A stretch of 64,000 bases of DNA from NCBI RefSeq assembly GCF_963169125.1, contig NC_084798.1:199883481-199947480 (forward strand), written 5' to 3'. Made by a program: the position numbers and the translations under genes. This document shows positions 47,069 to 58,351 of this stretch, in pieces. The notes under the pieces were generated by a model that saw only the letters and a list, made by a program, of their open reading frames with translations, did not search any database and was not told the DNA's origin. Position 1 is the stretch's first letter; the number at the start of each line of letters is the position of its first letter. The DNA comes from Humulus lupulus. Taxonomy: Eukaryota; Streptophyta; Magnoliopsida; Rosales; Cannabaceae.

Positions 47069-50000
47069 ATGGTGAGCAATACTCAAAGGATTGAAGCGCT
47101 GGAGAGGCGCGTTGGAGAGCTAGATGGCCTGGACGAAAGAGTCAGGGATCTTGGCTCTGTAAGGCTAGAACCGGAGACGACTAATGCACTAAACCGTGTG
47201 GCTGCGTTGGAGTGGGATACGACCAATCTACTAGCCGGCATAATAGAAATCGAGCGGAGATAAAACCTTTCAAGCACATCCAATGCTCCTCCGAGGGAGG
47301 AACGTATTGAGGCAGTGGAACGAGCGGTGAAGGACCTACAAGAAGCATTAAATGACCTCGTAGAGAATTGTAGGGAGTCAGTTGAGGCAATGAAGGATGA
47401 AATGTTGGAGATGAACACCAAGCTGAACCTCACCATGAGGGCAGTTGGGAATTAGCCTGCAACTGGACCCATTGGCATGGAATATGGGAGAGTAAAAGTC
47501 CCTGAGCCGAGGCCCTATGGGGGGGGGGGGGGGGGGGGGGGCTAGAGATGCGAAGGACTTAGAGAACTTCCTCTTTGATATGGAGCATTACTTTAGAGCC
47601 GTGAAAGCTGAATCAGAGGATGGAAAGGTCACCATGGCAACGATGTACTTGTCTACAGATGCCAAAGTGTGGTGGAGGACGAAGTACGACGATATTCAGA
47701 ACAGCAGATGCACCATAACAACATGGAAAGATCTCAAGAGAGAGTTGAAGACGCAGTTTCTCCCTGAGAATGTTGCCTACATAGCTCGACGCCATTTGAG
47801 AGAGCTGAAGCACACCGGAACAATCCGAGAATACGTGAAGAAATTCTCTGGGTTGATGTTGGATATCAAGGACATGTCCGAAGTGGACACACTCTTCGCG
47901 TTCTTAGAAGGTCTGAAGCCTTGGCCAAAGCAAGAGCTCGAGAGACAACGAGTGGCTAACCTAGCCACTGCTCAAGCTGCTGCTGAACGACTGACTGATT
48001 ACTCATCATGGAACATTCAATCCAAGAAGAACAATCCATCGACTAGTGGAAGTAATGTTGGGAGTAAAAAGTTTGCGAAGTCTTGGCAAAGCAAGAAAGG
48101 GGGAGGAGAGAAAAGGAGTGTGGAGTCTAACTCTCCTAGCAAAGGTAGCAACCCCTCGTTCAAGAAGCCTCTTACATGTTGGATCTGTACCGGACCTCAT
48201 AAGTCGACAGAGTGTCCTCACAGATCCAAGATGAGTGCCCTCCAGGTGACATTTTCTCAATGAGAACAAACCAACGAAGAGGAGGAGGAGGAGTATACGC
48301 ACATGGGTGCCCTCTGGATGCTGAATGCTCTCAAGAAACATGGTGCGAAAGTGAAGAAGACCCCTGGAAAGGGACTAATGTATGTGGACGCCGCTCTAAA
48401 CGATAAGATGGCCGGAAGTGTGATGATCAACATGGGCGCCACTCACAACTTCATTTCGGAGATCGAAGCTAAACGTCTGGGACTGAAATGGGAGAAGGAC
48501 CATGGCCGCATGAAAGCGGTTAACTCAGAAGCCTTGGCCACAACCTGCGTGGCTAAAAAGGTGAACATGAAGATCGGCTCGTGGGAGGGGCAGACTGACT
48601 TGGTGGTCGTGCGAATGGACGACTTTGATGTGATATTGGGTATGGACTTCCTTACGGAAAAGGGAGCCATTCCCATCCCAGCTACGCGAAGCTTACTCAT
48701 AATGGGGGAGACACCTGCAGTGGTGCCTGCTAAAGTAGAGCAGCCCCCAGAAACCAAGCTGCTGTCAGCCTTGCAATTGAAGAAGGGCGTGAAAAGACAA
48801 GAGCCCACGTATATTATCCTACCCACAATATACAAGGATACGGTGGATGAAGTCATCCCACCAGAAATTCGAATGGTCTTGAAAAAGTATGGGGATGTTA
48901 TGCCGGACTAACTCCCCAGAGCCTTACCACCTAGAAGAGGGATTGATCACCAGATTGAGCTAGTGTCGGGAGCCAAACCACCTGCAAAGGCGGCCTATAG
49001 AATGGCACCCCCCGAACTAGCAGAACTGAGGAAGCAGTTGAAGGATTTACTAGAGGCAGGCTTCATCAGACCATAGAAGGCACCATATGGTGCACCCGTG
49101 CTATTTCAGAAAAAGCACGATGGGAGCTTGAGACTATGTATTGATTATCGGGCTCTCAATAAGGTGACAGTGCGTAATACGTACCCCATCCCCTTGATCG
49201 CCGACTTATTCGACTAGTTGAGTGGAGCAAAATTCTTTACGAAACTGGACTTGAGATCAGGCTACTATCAAGTGCGAATAGTAGAAGGGGATAAGCCGAA
49301 GACAATGTGTGTGACTCGATATGGAGCATACGAGTTCCGAGTCATGCCGTTTGGGTTGACAAACGCACCAGCCACATTCTGTACGTTGATGAACCAATTT
49401 TTCCAGGAATACCTAGACAAGTTCGTGGTAGTCTAGTTGGATGACATTGTGGTCTATAGCTCCACAATAGAAGAACATCAACGACACTTATCTCAAGTGT
49501 TCCAGAAATTAACAGAGAACCAACTCTATGTGAAGCAAGAAAAGTGCTCCTTCGCACAAGAGAGAATTAAGTTCCTAGGCCACATAGTAGAACGTGGTCG
49601 GATCCGCATGGATCTAGAGAAGGTGTGGGCCATTCAAGACTGGAAGGCCCCCGCCAATTTGAAGGAATTACGCTCCTTCCTTGGTTTAGCCAACTATTAT
49701 CGAAGATTTGTGGAGGGTTATTCAAGAAGGGTGACACCCTTGACTGAGTTGTTGAAGAAGGGTGTAACTTGGACGTGGACCGATAGATGTGTCGAAGCAT
49801 TTAAGAGTCTGAAGGAAGCCATGATGCGAGATCCTGTCCTAGCCTTACCAGATGTTGGTAGGCCCTTTGAAGTGCAGACAGACGCGTCTGATTTTTTCTT
49901 GGGAGGAGTGCTTGTACAAAAGGGCCACCCTGTAGCTTATGAAAGCCGCAAACTCACGGAGGTAGAGAGGCGGTACACTGCACAAGAGAAGAAGCTTCTC

Positions 50001-51737
50001 GCAGTAATTCATTGTCTACGAGTGTGGAGGCACTACTTGTTAGGGTTGAAGTTTGTGGTGAAAACAGATAATGTCGCGGTGAGTCATTTCCTCACCCAGC
50101 CAAAGCTTACCCCTAAACAAGCACGATGGCAGGAGTACATAGCAGAATTCGACTTTCATTTCGAACACAAGGCGGGCCGTCTAAACCATGCAGCTGATGC
50201 CCTGAGTCGCAAAGCTGAGTTAGCAGCTCTAAAATTGCTGGCAAATATGTCAGCTAGCATGGTGACCACTCCACTCTAAGAGCGCATTAAGGAGAACCTG
50301 GTGAAAGACTCGGTGGTGAAGACCATCATGAATCTTGCAAAAGAGGGGAAGACTCGCCAATTTTGGGTAGAAGACGATCTTTTGTGGGCCAAAGGTGGCC
50401 GCTTATATGTTCCAAAGACAGGAGATTTGCGGAGGACACTAATGAGTGAGTGTCACGACACCTTGTGGGCGGGTCATCCAGGGTGGAAAAGAACTCATGC
50501 CCTATTGAAGCAGGGGTACAACTGGCCACAAATGCGCGAAGATATTGTGGAGTACACCAAGACCTGTCTCACCTGCCAGCAAGACAAAGTAGAGAGACAC
50601 AAGATGCCAGGGTTGTTGGAGGCTTTGTTAGTCCCAAGCCGACCATGGGAAAGTGTGTCGCTTGACTTCATTACTAGTTTACCGAAGACGGGAGACTTGA
50701 GTGCGATCTTGGTGATCGTGGACAGATTTTCAAAGTATGCAATCTTCATACCGGTGTCGAAATATTGCTCCGCAGAAGAGACAACGAGACTTTTCTTCAA
50801 GTATGTAGTTAAGTATTGGGGAGTACCCCAAAACATAGTTAGTGACCGTGATGGAAGATTCACAGGGACCTTTTGGTCGGAGTTATTCAAACTTTTGAGG
50901 TCACAACTAAATATTTCCTCGAGCTACCATCCTCAAACAGACGGACAAACTGAAAGATTCAATGGGATGCTGGAAGAGTACTTGCGGCATTTCGTCAGTG
51001 CCAACCAAAAGAATTGGCCGCAATTACTAGACGTAGCTCAATTTTGTTTCAACTCTCAGAAGAGTTCTTCATCAAACTAGAGTGCTTTTGAAGTTGTTAA
51101 CGGTCAGCAACCGCTGTTACCCCCACACAGTGGATTAGTATCGCGGAAGAAATCCGAGAGCCTTTAATTTCACGAAAGACTGGAAGAAAACCACCGAGAT
51201 TGCCCGAGCCTACCTGGAGAAGGCATCAAAGAGAATGAAGAAGTGGACAGATCAGAAGAGACGACCGCTGGAATTCAAAGCAGGCGACTTAGTGATGATC
51301 AAGTTGAGGCCCGAACAACTGAGATTCCGAGGGAATAAGGACATCAAACTCGTCCGCAAATACGAGGGTCCTATTCTAGTCATCTCAAAAGTGGGCCTGA
51401 CCTCCTACAAAGTCAGCTTACCAGAATGGATGAAGATACACCCGATCTTGCACGTCAGCAACCTCAAACCGTATCACGAAGATCCAGAAGATCCAGCGCA
51501 CAACCAGTCTACCAGAGAAGGAGTCAGCGTCAAGCCACGAAGCAGCAGACAACCTGAAGAAATCCTAGCAGAGAGGACCGTGGTCGTGGACAGAAAGAAG
51601 AAGAAAGAGTTTCTGGTGAAGTGGAAAGGGCTCGGAGATGAAGAAATTTGCTAGGAAAGGGCGGAGGACTTGCAAAAGCATACGCAGAAGATTGAAGATC
51701 AGCAAGGGGCAGGTTCGTCGAGGACGCCGAAGATTTA
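47069..51737 (+). pseudogene. Chromovirus gag-pol with chromodomain, inactivated
   Basis: The ATG at 47069 opens a coiled-coil-like segment (RIEALERRVGELD), with stops at about 47261 and 47453. After a 23-base G run (47519-47541) the frame shifts and gag continues (FLFDMEHYF; zinc knuckle CWICTGPHKSTEC near 48178) to a TGA at 48261. Pol stays in that frame: protease-like INMGATHNF (Asp replaced by Asn) and VILGMDFL; RT with [10 protein letters not shown] and LDDIVVYS (49440-49465); RNase H QTDASDFFLGG; integrase HHCC and VSDRDGRF, HPQTDGQTERF. A frameshift lies between 51080 and 51235. The chromodomain reads EFLVKWKGLGDEE near 51610. At least six further stops interrupt pol. The expected protease Asp is visibly changed. 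Confidence 0.93.
47519..47541 (+). repeat. 23-base G homopolymer in gag
   Basis: The surrounding residues (PRPY-GG-ARDAK) suggest an original run of about seven G. The 16 extra bases shift the frame by one. A second expanded run lies in the 5' LTR. Confidence 0.85.
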
Positions 51738-51740
51738 ACT

Positions 51741-51749
51741 GGGGGAGAG
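51741..51749 (+). promoter_or_regulatory. Polypurine tract of the small chromovirus
   Basis: GGGGGAGAG directly precedes the 3' LTR and follows the gag-pol stop (TAA at 51735-51737). Confidence 0.88.
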
Positions 51750-52367
51750 TGTGACGTGCTGCGTCATGACACATATCCAGGGGGCCATTTTGTATGTATA
51801 AGCATGCCTTGGTGCTTGATCATTAGTCAAGTCTTGCACCAAGTAACCTCAGGGGTAAGGAATGACACTTTTGTAATTATGCATATGTCTCCCCGACAAA
51901 AATCATATATGTTCCTGGGAAGACTTCATTTGCTTAGAATGCTCCTTAAGGGGGGGTGACCTGGTGACTTAAGGAAGCACCATGGCCACCAGCAGATAGG
52001 GGCTTAAGCTGTGTACTCCCTTGCCCTATCAAGGCCTTATATGAATAAAACAATGCTTTGCCATGTCCCTTTGTGTATGCTTTCTTTACGGTCTATGTGT
52101 TTCTTGTTTGTTGCCTTCGTTGGGCCATTGCGTGCCACTTGAATGTGTTGTATGCTCTGATTGTTGTGTGGGATGTTGTTTATGGATTGCTTGCCTCGTG
52201 CTTTCTCCCGCTTCATAATTGCCCTTACTTGTGTGAGACTTGTAATGCGGCTAACCATTGAGTTTGCTTGCTGCAGGTGTGAATTCTAGGCTGACTTGCT
52301 AGTTAAGAGCGCTAATAAGTGCCGCACGTTCCGTCAATTCGAGTATCGAAGTTGGCGGCCCGTGACA
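51750..52367 (+). repeat. 3' LTR of the small chromovirus
   Basis: This is the partner of 46396-47023, with the same ends and a 7-base G run in place of 17. Confidence 0.95.
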
Positions 52368-52372
52368 CCTGG

Positions 52373-53486
52373 CGACAAAGCGACTTATTAGAGGCGACCT
52401 AAGATACAACCTTACTACGATGATAAAGGTAAGGCAACCCAGGGTTTTTGGATTCGCTCTATTTGACCTAAGATATATATGAGCTAAGATTTCCCCTATC
52501 GCCAATATGTGTGCCCATGCTCAATCAATGATCACACGCTATAACCTTGGGAAACCTTTGATACTTCTTGATTCACGTGTCAAACCCAATACCTTTTTGG
52601 AAAAGCGGTTTAATGCAAAACCACTTGAGAAACCGTGACCCTTAAGTTACCTAGAACTAAACCTAAAAACCTCAAATCTTCACATTCAGATGATCCTCCT
52701 TCAAACCCAGAAAGTCACCCATTTTTGTGCATTATTTCTAATCAGATCTAGTGCTATTGTTTTTGGCCTAACAAAAACTTATACTAAATTCAAACATAAC
52801 CAAAGTAGGAAAATATACTGGAAAAATTCATAAAACTTATTGAAAAATAAGAAGATGAAATTAAAACTGGATAAAAAGACACTTACAATTTGGTTTTTTC
52901 AGGCGAGGAAATGATAGCAACACCAGAGGTAATAACCTGAGTTTCTGGAAAATGAAGGGACGTAGAATGCTCTAAAAGTATTTTGAGAAGAAAGAAGAGG
53001 AAAGTTTTTGAATGCAAAGGTGGTAAGATCCAAGTCTGGTTCTCCTATTTATACGTAAACTTTGAGAACCGATCTAGGCCACACAATTAGATCAGTTTGA
53101 GATCCAAGGGCCTAGATTAAATAAACTAAGTGGCGGAAAAAAGTTGACAAGACAATTGTCACAGTACTCGAAACTCGAATAGGAGTCTATTACAGATCGA
53201 CACGTGTCTCGTAATCTTTTTCATGGCTCGATAGATAATTTGATAAGCTAATGATTTTTTTCCGTGTTTCAGAATACGGTTAACCAACATGTTAACTAAT
53301 CAATTACGATAAATTGGATCAAATTTTGTAGTTTTTTCTTCTGCAGTACCTCGTCATGACATGAGCGTGAAAGGGGTTCAATATTTAAGTGAGTGGGTAG
53401 GCATGTTTTCACATAAAAAAGCCTAAAAGCCCCTATTGTGCATGTCAGAAGTGACGTCATGCACGAGCATGAGCTTGGGGGGCAAA
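52373..53486 (-). other. 5' flank of the antisense frame: promoter, leader, PPT of the Tat-like remnant
   Basis: It continues the sequence interrupted at 46395. A minus-strand TATAAATA box (plus 53046-53053) points toward the antisense frame at 46379. The minus strand just before the insertion site reads TTTGTCGCCAGG, an acceptor-like sequence, so the leader may be spliced. On the plus strand CTTGGGGGG (53474-53482) looks like a PPT just before an LTR start. No open frame of interest lies inside. Confidence 0.5.
53046..53053 (-). promoter_or_regulatory. TATA box for the antisense transcript
   Basis: On the minus strand it is GTATAAATAGGAGA, a strong plant TATA context. It faces away from the plus-oriented LTR next to it and toward the antisense coding region. 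Confidence 0.5.
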
Positions 53487-54253
53487 CGTTGTACCCCAAA
53501 ATTACAAGCTGAATTATTCAGCACAGGGTACAAGTGGCAAACAAGCGTATGAAGAAAGCGTGCAGATAGAACATCTAGCTAACTCTGGAGTGAGCAACTC
53601 GAGCCAAACTTGACAGCTTACAGCAACCAGATAGTCTCCTGATCGCCTCTCGTGCCAACAACTTAGTTCGAGATGCAAGAGAACCAGATCGCTTTCGTGA
53701 AATTTTGAGTGTGACCCGTATCATTTCAGATTAGTTCTTCGATCCCCAGCTCAAAGGAAGTGTTCAGCTTGCGGAAACCCGATCATAACGTACAGTGAAG
53801 GATCCCAAAAAACTCGAAGATTCCTTATACACTCATTAATGCTTAGATATTATTTTGTATTTATTACCCAATATTGGGGGCATAGAATCAATAAGCATTA
53901 ATGTATATATGTAAATGAGATGTTACCCAAAAATGTATGTTACCATATTTATGCACAGTTATCCAAAACTGTCCGGTAGAATTCCCTATAAATACATGGG
54001 AGAATGGACAGAAAGGGAGATGAACATCTTGTATACCGAAACTCTGGTGAAATTGTGACAAACAATCTTACGGTGAGAACAACACATATCAATAAGAGTG
54101 ACTCGTGAACTATGTGGATTTTAACTATTGAACCGCGTAAAAGTGTGTGAGTGCTCTTGATACTTTCTTTATGTCCAATTATGGTTTAGCAAAAGTCTAA
54201 TATCTCTATTTTCGAATTCATTAATCCCCTGTTGGCAAAAAAATACGTCAACA
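53487..54253 (+). mobile_element. 3' LTR of the Tat-like remnant (about 767 bp)
   Basis: It starts near CGTTGTACCCCAAAATTAC (53487; expected TG decayed to CG) after a PPT-like G run. It has CCTATAAATACATGG at about 53980 and ends GTCAACA at 54253. The end wording TTGGCAAAAAAATACGTCAACA-like is shared in part with the LTR fragment at 1-537. No second LTR of this type is in the window. Confidence 0.6.
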
Positions 54254-55914
54254 GTTGGATAAATCAAAGTAAAGAAAAAAAAAATTATTTGTAGCCTACA
54301 AATATAACATCCCAATGATTTGCAAATCATGTGGGATTTTACAAAAAAAAAATATCATTACACAGAAAAAACCTCAAATTCACCTAAATTCTTATAAAAT
54401 AGATAAAATAGCTCTAAAAAATTATAAAATGTCACATCACCTCTCCAAAGCTCTCATTTATATAGATATATGGATAAATATAGATTTATTAAATTTGTAT
54501 AATTTTCATATAAATTTTAAATAAATAAACAATATTATATATAAAATAATGGCATAAACATATCAAAAGAAAAATTAAACCAAAATATTGTTTATGATTT
54601 CTTTTTAAATATATATATAATATGATAATATTTTAGGTCACAAACTACCATATTTAAGATACAAAACATTCATGATATTCTTCAAATTACGCATTAATGG
54701 TTGGAGAATAAGCTTGTTTATTCTTGATAGAAAATAAATGTTATTCTACTTTCTTATGTAGTTACATAGTCATACTATTATTTACACACAACACCTATAT
54801 ATAATATATTTATAATATTTATTTTTATTCGATATGAATATATATTTATATAAGTTAGATCAAATAAAAAAAATAACATGTTTTCTTTTAGATCAAATAA
54901 AAAAATAACACGTTTTCTTTTTAAATATAAATAATTATTTTTTTTAGTAAAAATTAAGATTATGTACTATATATTATTATAATGATATTTTATAATATTT
55001 AAATTTATATTAATATAATTATTAAATATTTGGTTTATTTATTTATTTTTTATTTTTTTGTTTTATTTATTTAAATAGTTATTAATTGTTTAATTGGATA
55101 TTTTATTTGTTTGCATTGTTTGAAATTATTTGCTTTGTGAATTATTTGTTTACTATTAAGTTTAAAATAGAAATTAAGTGTGACATAATATGAGAATGAA
55201 TGTTGAGATTTCCTCTAGCCTTGTCTTGTGTGTACACGTGTAGTAGTGACCAAGACACCCAATTTTCTATCTTGAGAATCATTGAATATTTGTTATAATA
55301 ATTGGATAATATTGCAATCAATGTAAAAATAACTTCTTAAGTTTGTTATGACCTAATTCTTTTGGTGTGAAGGTGGGGATTTGTAAAACGTCATATCTCA
55401 TCTATCTTTGCAAAAATATCAGTTTATGCTTATTTAGAAAAATGCCAACAATTATCCAAAAGGTTCAATGGGGCCTTATTAAAAAGAGAAAATTACACCA
55501 AATATGGAATTTTTTTTAACTTTGAAAAATATGGTAGTTTTTTTTTTCTTAAGTTTTTTATGGCATATTTTTTTTGTTTACATTTTTATGGGATTTTTTC
55601 TTATATGTTTGTATACCATATTCTAATTTTATACAATTTTAGTAACTAGTTTTAATATAATTTGAGTTATTTTTATAATTTTAATTTATTTGTAATATTT
55701 TTTATCATTCATATTTTATTAAAAAAAAGTATTTTTACATTATTTTTTAAAAACAAAAATTAAGACCTTCATCATCATGCTTTTTGTTTACCCAAAAACG
55801 GCTGCTGATGACGTGGCAATGATTTCTCACACGTGGTTGACATGTGGCAGAGTCAAAATAAGGCAGTGCTGCTCGATTATCGACCAGCTACACATTGCTT
55901 CATCAAGGCTGACT
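54254..55914. other. AT-rich intergenic sequence
   Basis: No gene or complete element is supported. The 54315-54524 frame is AT-driven. From 55790 a less AT-rich part (GTGGCAATG, GTTGACATGTGGCAG) probably begins the LTR that continues at 58015. Confidence 0.5.
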
Positions 55915-55919
55915 ATTAG

Positions 55920-58009
55920 TGATGGACCCAAAACAGGTATGTTTTAAATATTTATAAATCGCAAGCACACAAATCGTTCATATAGAATAGTGATTGTGTA
56001 AGCAAGGATGTCGAATCCAAAGGAGTTGTCTAAAATCGAAAAGAAAACTATTTTAAACCAAAATTAATAAATTCTAACCTAGCTCCAAAGATTGATGAAA
56101 ATTTGTAACAATAAAAATAAAATAAAAGACAACAATAAAGATATTAAAGACAATATATATAACATAAATTAATAATTGTAAACAAGATGGTAAAATAAAA
56201 TTATTAAGGATTAGAATCCACAAAATATAAGTTCAATAATATTTAAAAGTACATTGATCCCCAAGTTTTAGTGATAGTTAAAATAAATCAAACTATCATT
56301 TTCTAAATAGATTTATAATTTTAAGCACAAATTACTTCTAAAAAGATAAGATTTTTCTTCACTTTTCAAAATTATAATTTCAAAGTATTTAGTGTAAATC
56401 AATCTAATGAAATAACAAATAAATCAATAAACATTATTTATAAGGCAAAACATAATATTTTTGTTCTAAGCATGGATGTGTACAATTTAATGACACATCT
56501 TGCACAAAGAATATTATGTTTTTGCACTAATGAAGAACAAAGTGTAAATATGTGCTAACAATCCAAAATACATGATATTTAAGATGAAAGAAGATATTTG
56601 AAGAAAAAAATTCCATAAACTTTGTTGCACAAAATGGGAAATCAACATACAAAATAAATACTATCTAGTTACATATTGTTTCATCATCACCTTAATAATC
56701 TTAAAAAGATTAGAAACTCATAACTAAAATAGCAAATAAAAACTAAAAATTGCAAACATAAATAGGAAAATTTGGAGGAGAAACCTTCAAATTGTTCCTC
56801 TAAAAATACTTAGAAAAATAACTAAAACGAAGAAGAAGATGAAGAGAATAGAGATGTTTTGAAATGTGTAGAACTTGTGGTATGGTAACCTCCTCTTAAA
56901 ATTTGCATTCAAATCCCTTATTTATAGCAAAAAAATGAGTATTAAAATAATCAATTTAAATTAATTAAATTGATTAAATTAATTAAGTTAATAATAATAT
57001 GGAAAATATGAGTAAATTTTAGGGTGTAATGATGATGTTTTGGGGTAAAATATGTAGAAAAGTTTGGGTAAAAAGTGGTATTTTTGGCAAAGGGGACAAG
57101 GGCACAAAAATGTATTTGTTGGGCTAAAAAATTGGTGGCTTTGGTGGGTGTTGGCAGCTGGTGGCAGTTAGACATGTTGGGGCACGGCTGGGCATTTGGG
57201 CCTTGGGGAGCTGCTGAAGTTGGCATGATGGAAGAAGGCAACTGGGAGAAGCTTCGGTGGTGTGGAGATGGGCCGAAAGGCTGGTTGGTGAGGAGTGCTG
57301 GATTGAAATTGGGCCTGGAGCAATTGGCCCAAATGGCTGAGAGGGGAGCTGGGCTAATTGGGCCTCGGCTGGGCAGAGTTGGTGCACGGCTGTGAGGGCT
57401 GGGGACAGCTGGCGAAGAAGAAGAGCAGGGAGGCTCGGGTGATGTGTTGGCTGGGCAAAGTTGGTTCTTGGCGTGGTGTTTGGAGCAGCTGGGCCTGGGG
57501 TGCTTTGGTGGAGATAGGCGTAGGAGGCAGCTGGTGGAAGGGTGCTGGCAGGTGGGCTTCTGGGCGTGGGCTTCGGCAGTGGAGCAGCTGGGCTTGTTAT
57601 GGCATTTTAAAAATGCCATTTTTCTTCATTTTTCTTGGCTTTTCAAACACCAATGCAACATTATTTCCTACAAAATGATTATAAACTAAATTAAAATTAA
57701 ATATTTTCACTAATAAAATATACCATATGACTTCCACGAAAATATTAATTAAAATTTAATTTACATAACATTTATTTTCAATAAAATCATATTTTTAGCA
57801 TTCAAACTAACAAAACTAATTTCAAATAATTAAATTACAACATAAAACAATAAAATATTTATAAAAACATATAAAAATCTATAAAATTACAATAATACTA
57901 ATAAATGCAAAATTACTTAAAAACTTAATAAATCAATTAAAAACTCAAGAATTAAGCAACAATTAGCACATAAAAAGTGGTAAAATAACTCTATTTTGTA
58001 GAGTCATCA
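55920..58009 (-). mobile_element. Solo-LTR-like element, 2,090 bp, TSD ATTAG
   Basis: The ends are TGATGGACCC and GAGTCATCA, with a 5-bp inverted match TGATG/CATCA. The duplication ATTAG lies at 55915-55919 and 58010-58014. A minus-strand TATAAATA (plus 56919-56926) gives the orientation. A GC-rich block (about 57060-57610) lies upstream of it and encodes, on the minus strand, a Pro/Ser-rich 222-codon frame (57619-56951) with no recognised domain, probably due to composition. No PBS, PPT or pol is present. A large retrotransposon derivative is the alternative to a solo LTR. Confidence 0.72.
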
Positions 58010-58014
58010 ATTAG

Positions 58015-58351
58015 ATACGACCAGGCTAGTCGTATGACTCTATTTATTTCCTTAAAAGATTGTAATCCTGTAATAACTGTGTTGATTATTTCCTCTTTAT
58101 TGCCTTGATACACGGATATTAAGGATAATTAAGGCTCATTGGCCCATGTAACCCCCTTTGAGCCTATAAATATGCATGAAATAGCTCAAGGAGGGGACTT
58201 TTAATCTTTGAAACTTTTTTTTTTCTGAATATTGAAAGAGAGAGCATACAGTGCAATTATCTATCGTCCTATTTTAATTCTCCCAAGGTTTGTGAAACTC
58301 AAGAACCCCTGTTCTTTGATCACGACATTGGGATTCAATATTAATAATAGT
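58015..58351 (+). mobile_element. LTR fragment with TATA box
   Basis: The stretch has TATAAATA at 58165-58172 followed by a T-rich leader, as in an LTR promoter to U5. It is cut by the Tekay-type LTR at 58352. Together with 55790-55914 it is probably an older LTR invaded by the ATTAG element. Confidence 0.4.

Larger units (their letters stand above)
46396..52367 (+). mobile_element. Complete Ty3/gypsy chromovirus, 5.97 kb, TSD CCTGG
   Basis: LTRs of 628 and 618 bp (46396-47023, 51750-52367) begin TGTGACGTGC and end GTGACA, flanked by CCTGG at 46391-46395 and 52368-52372. PBS, gag-pol, PPT and a chromodomain are in canonical order. I count about 28 substitutions between LTRs, near 4.5%, so it is older than the Tekay-type element. 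It resembles Galadriel- or Reina-like chromoviruses; the clade is unproven. Confidence 0.95.

Noticed and set aside
56951..57619. Minus-strand 222-codon frame as a gene
   Set aside because: Pro/Ser/Cys-rich wording from a GC-rich repeat-like block, no domain, overlapping frames open on the other strand, and it lies upstream of the element's TATA box.
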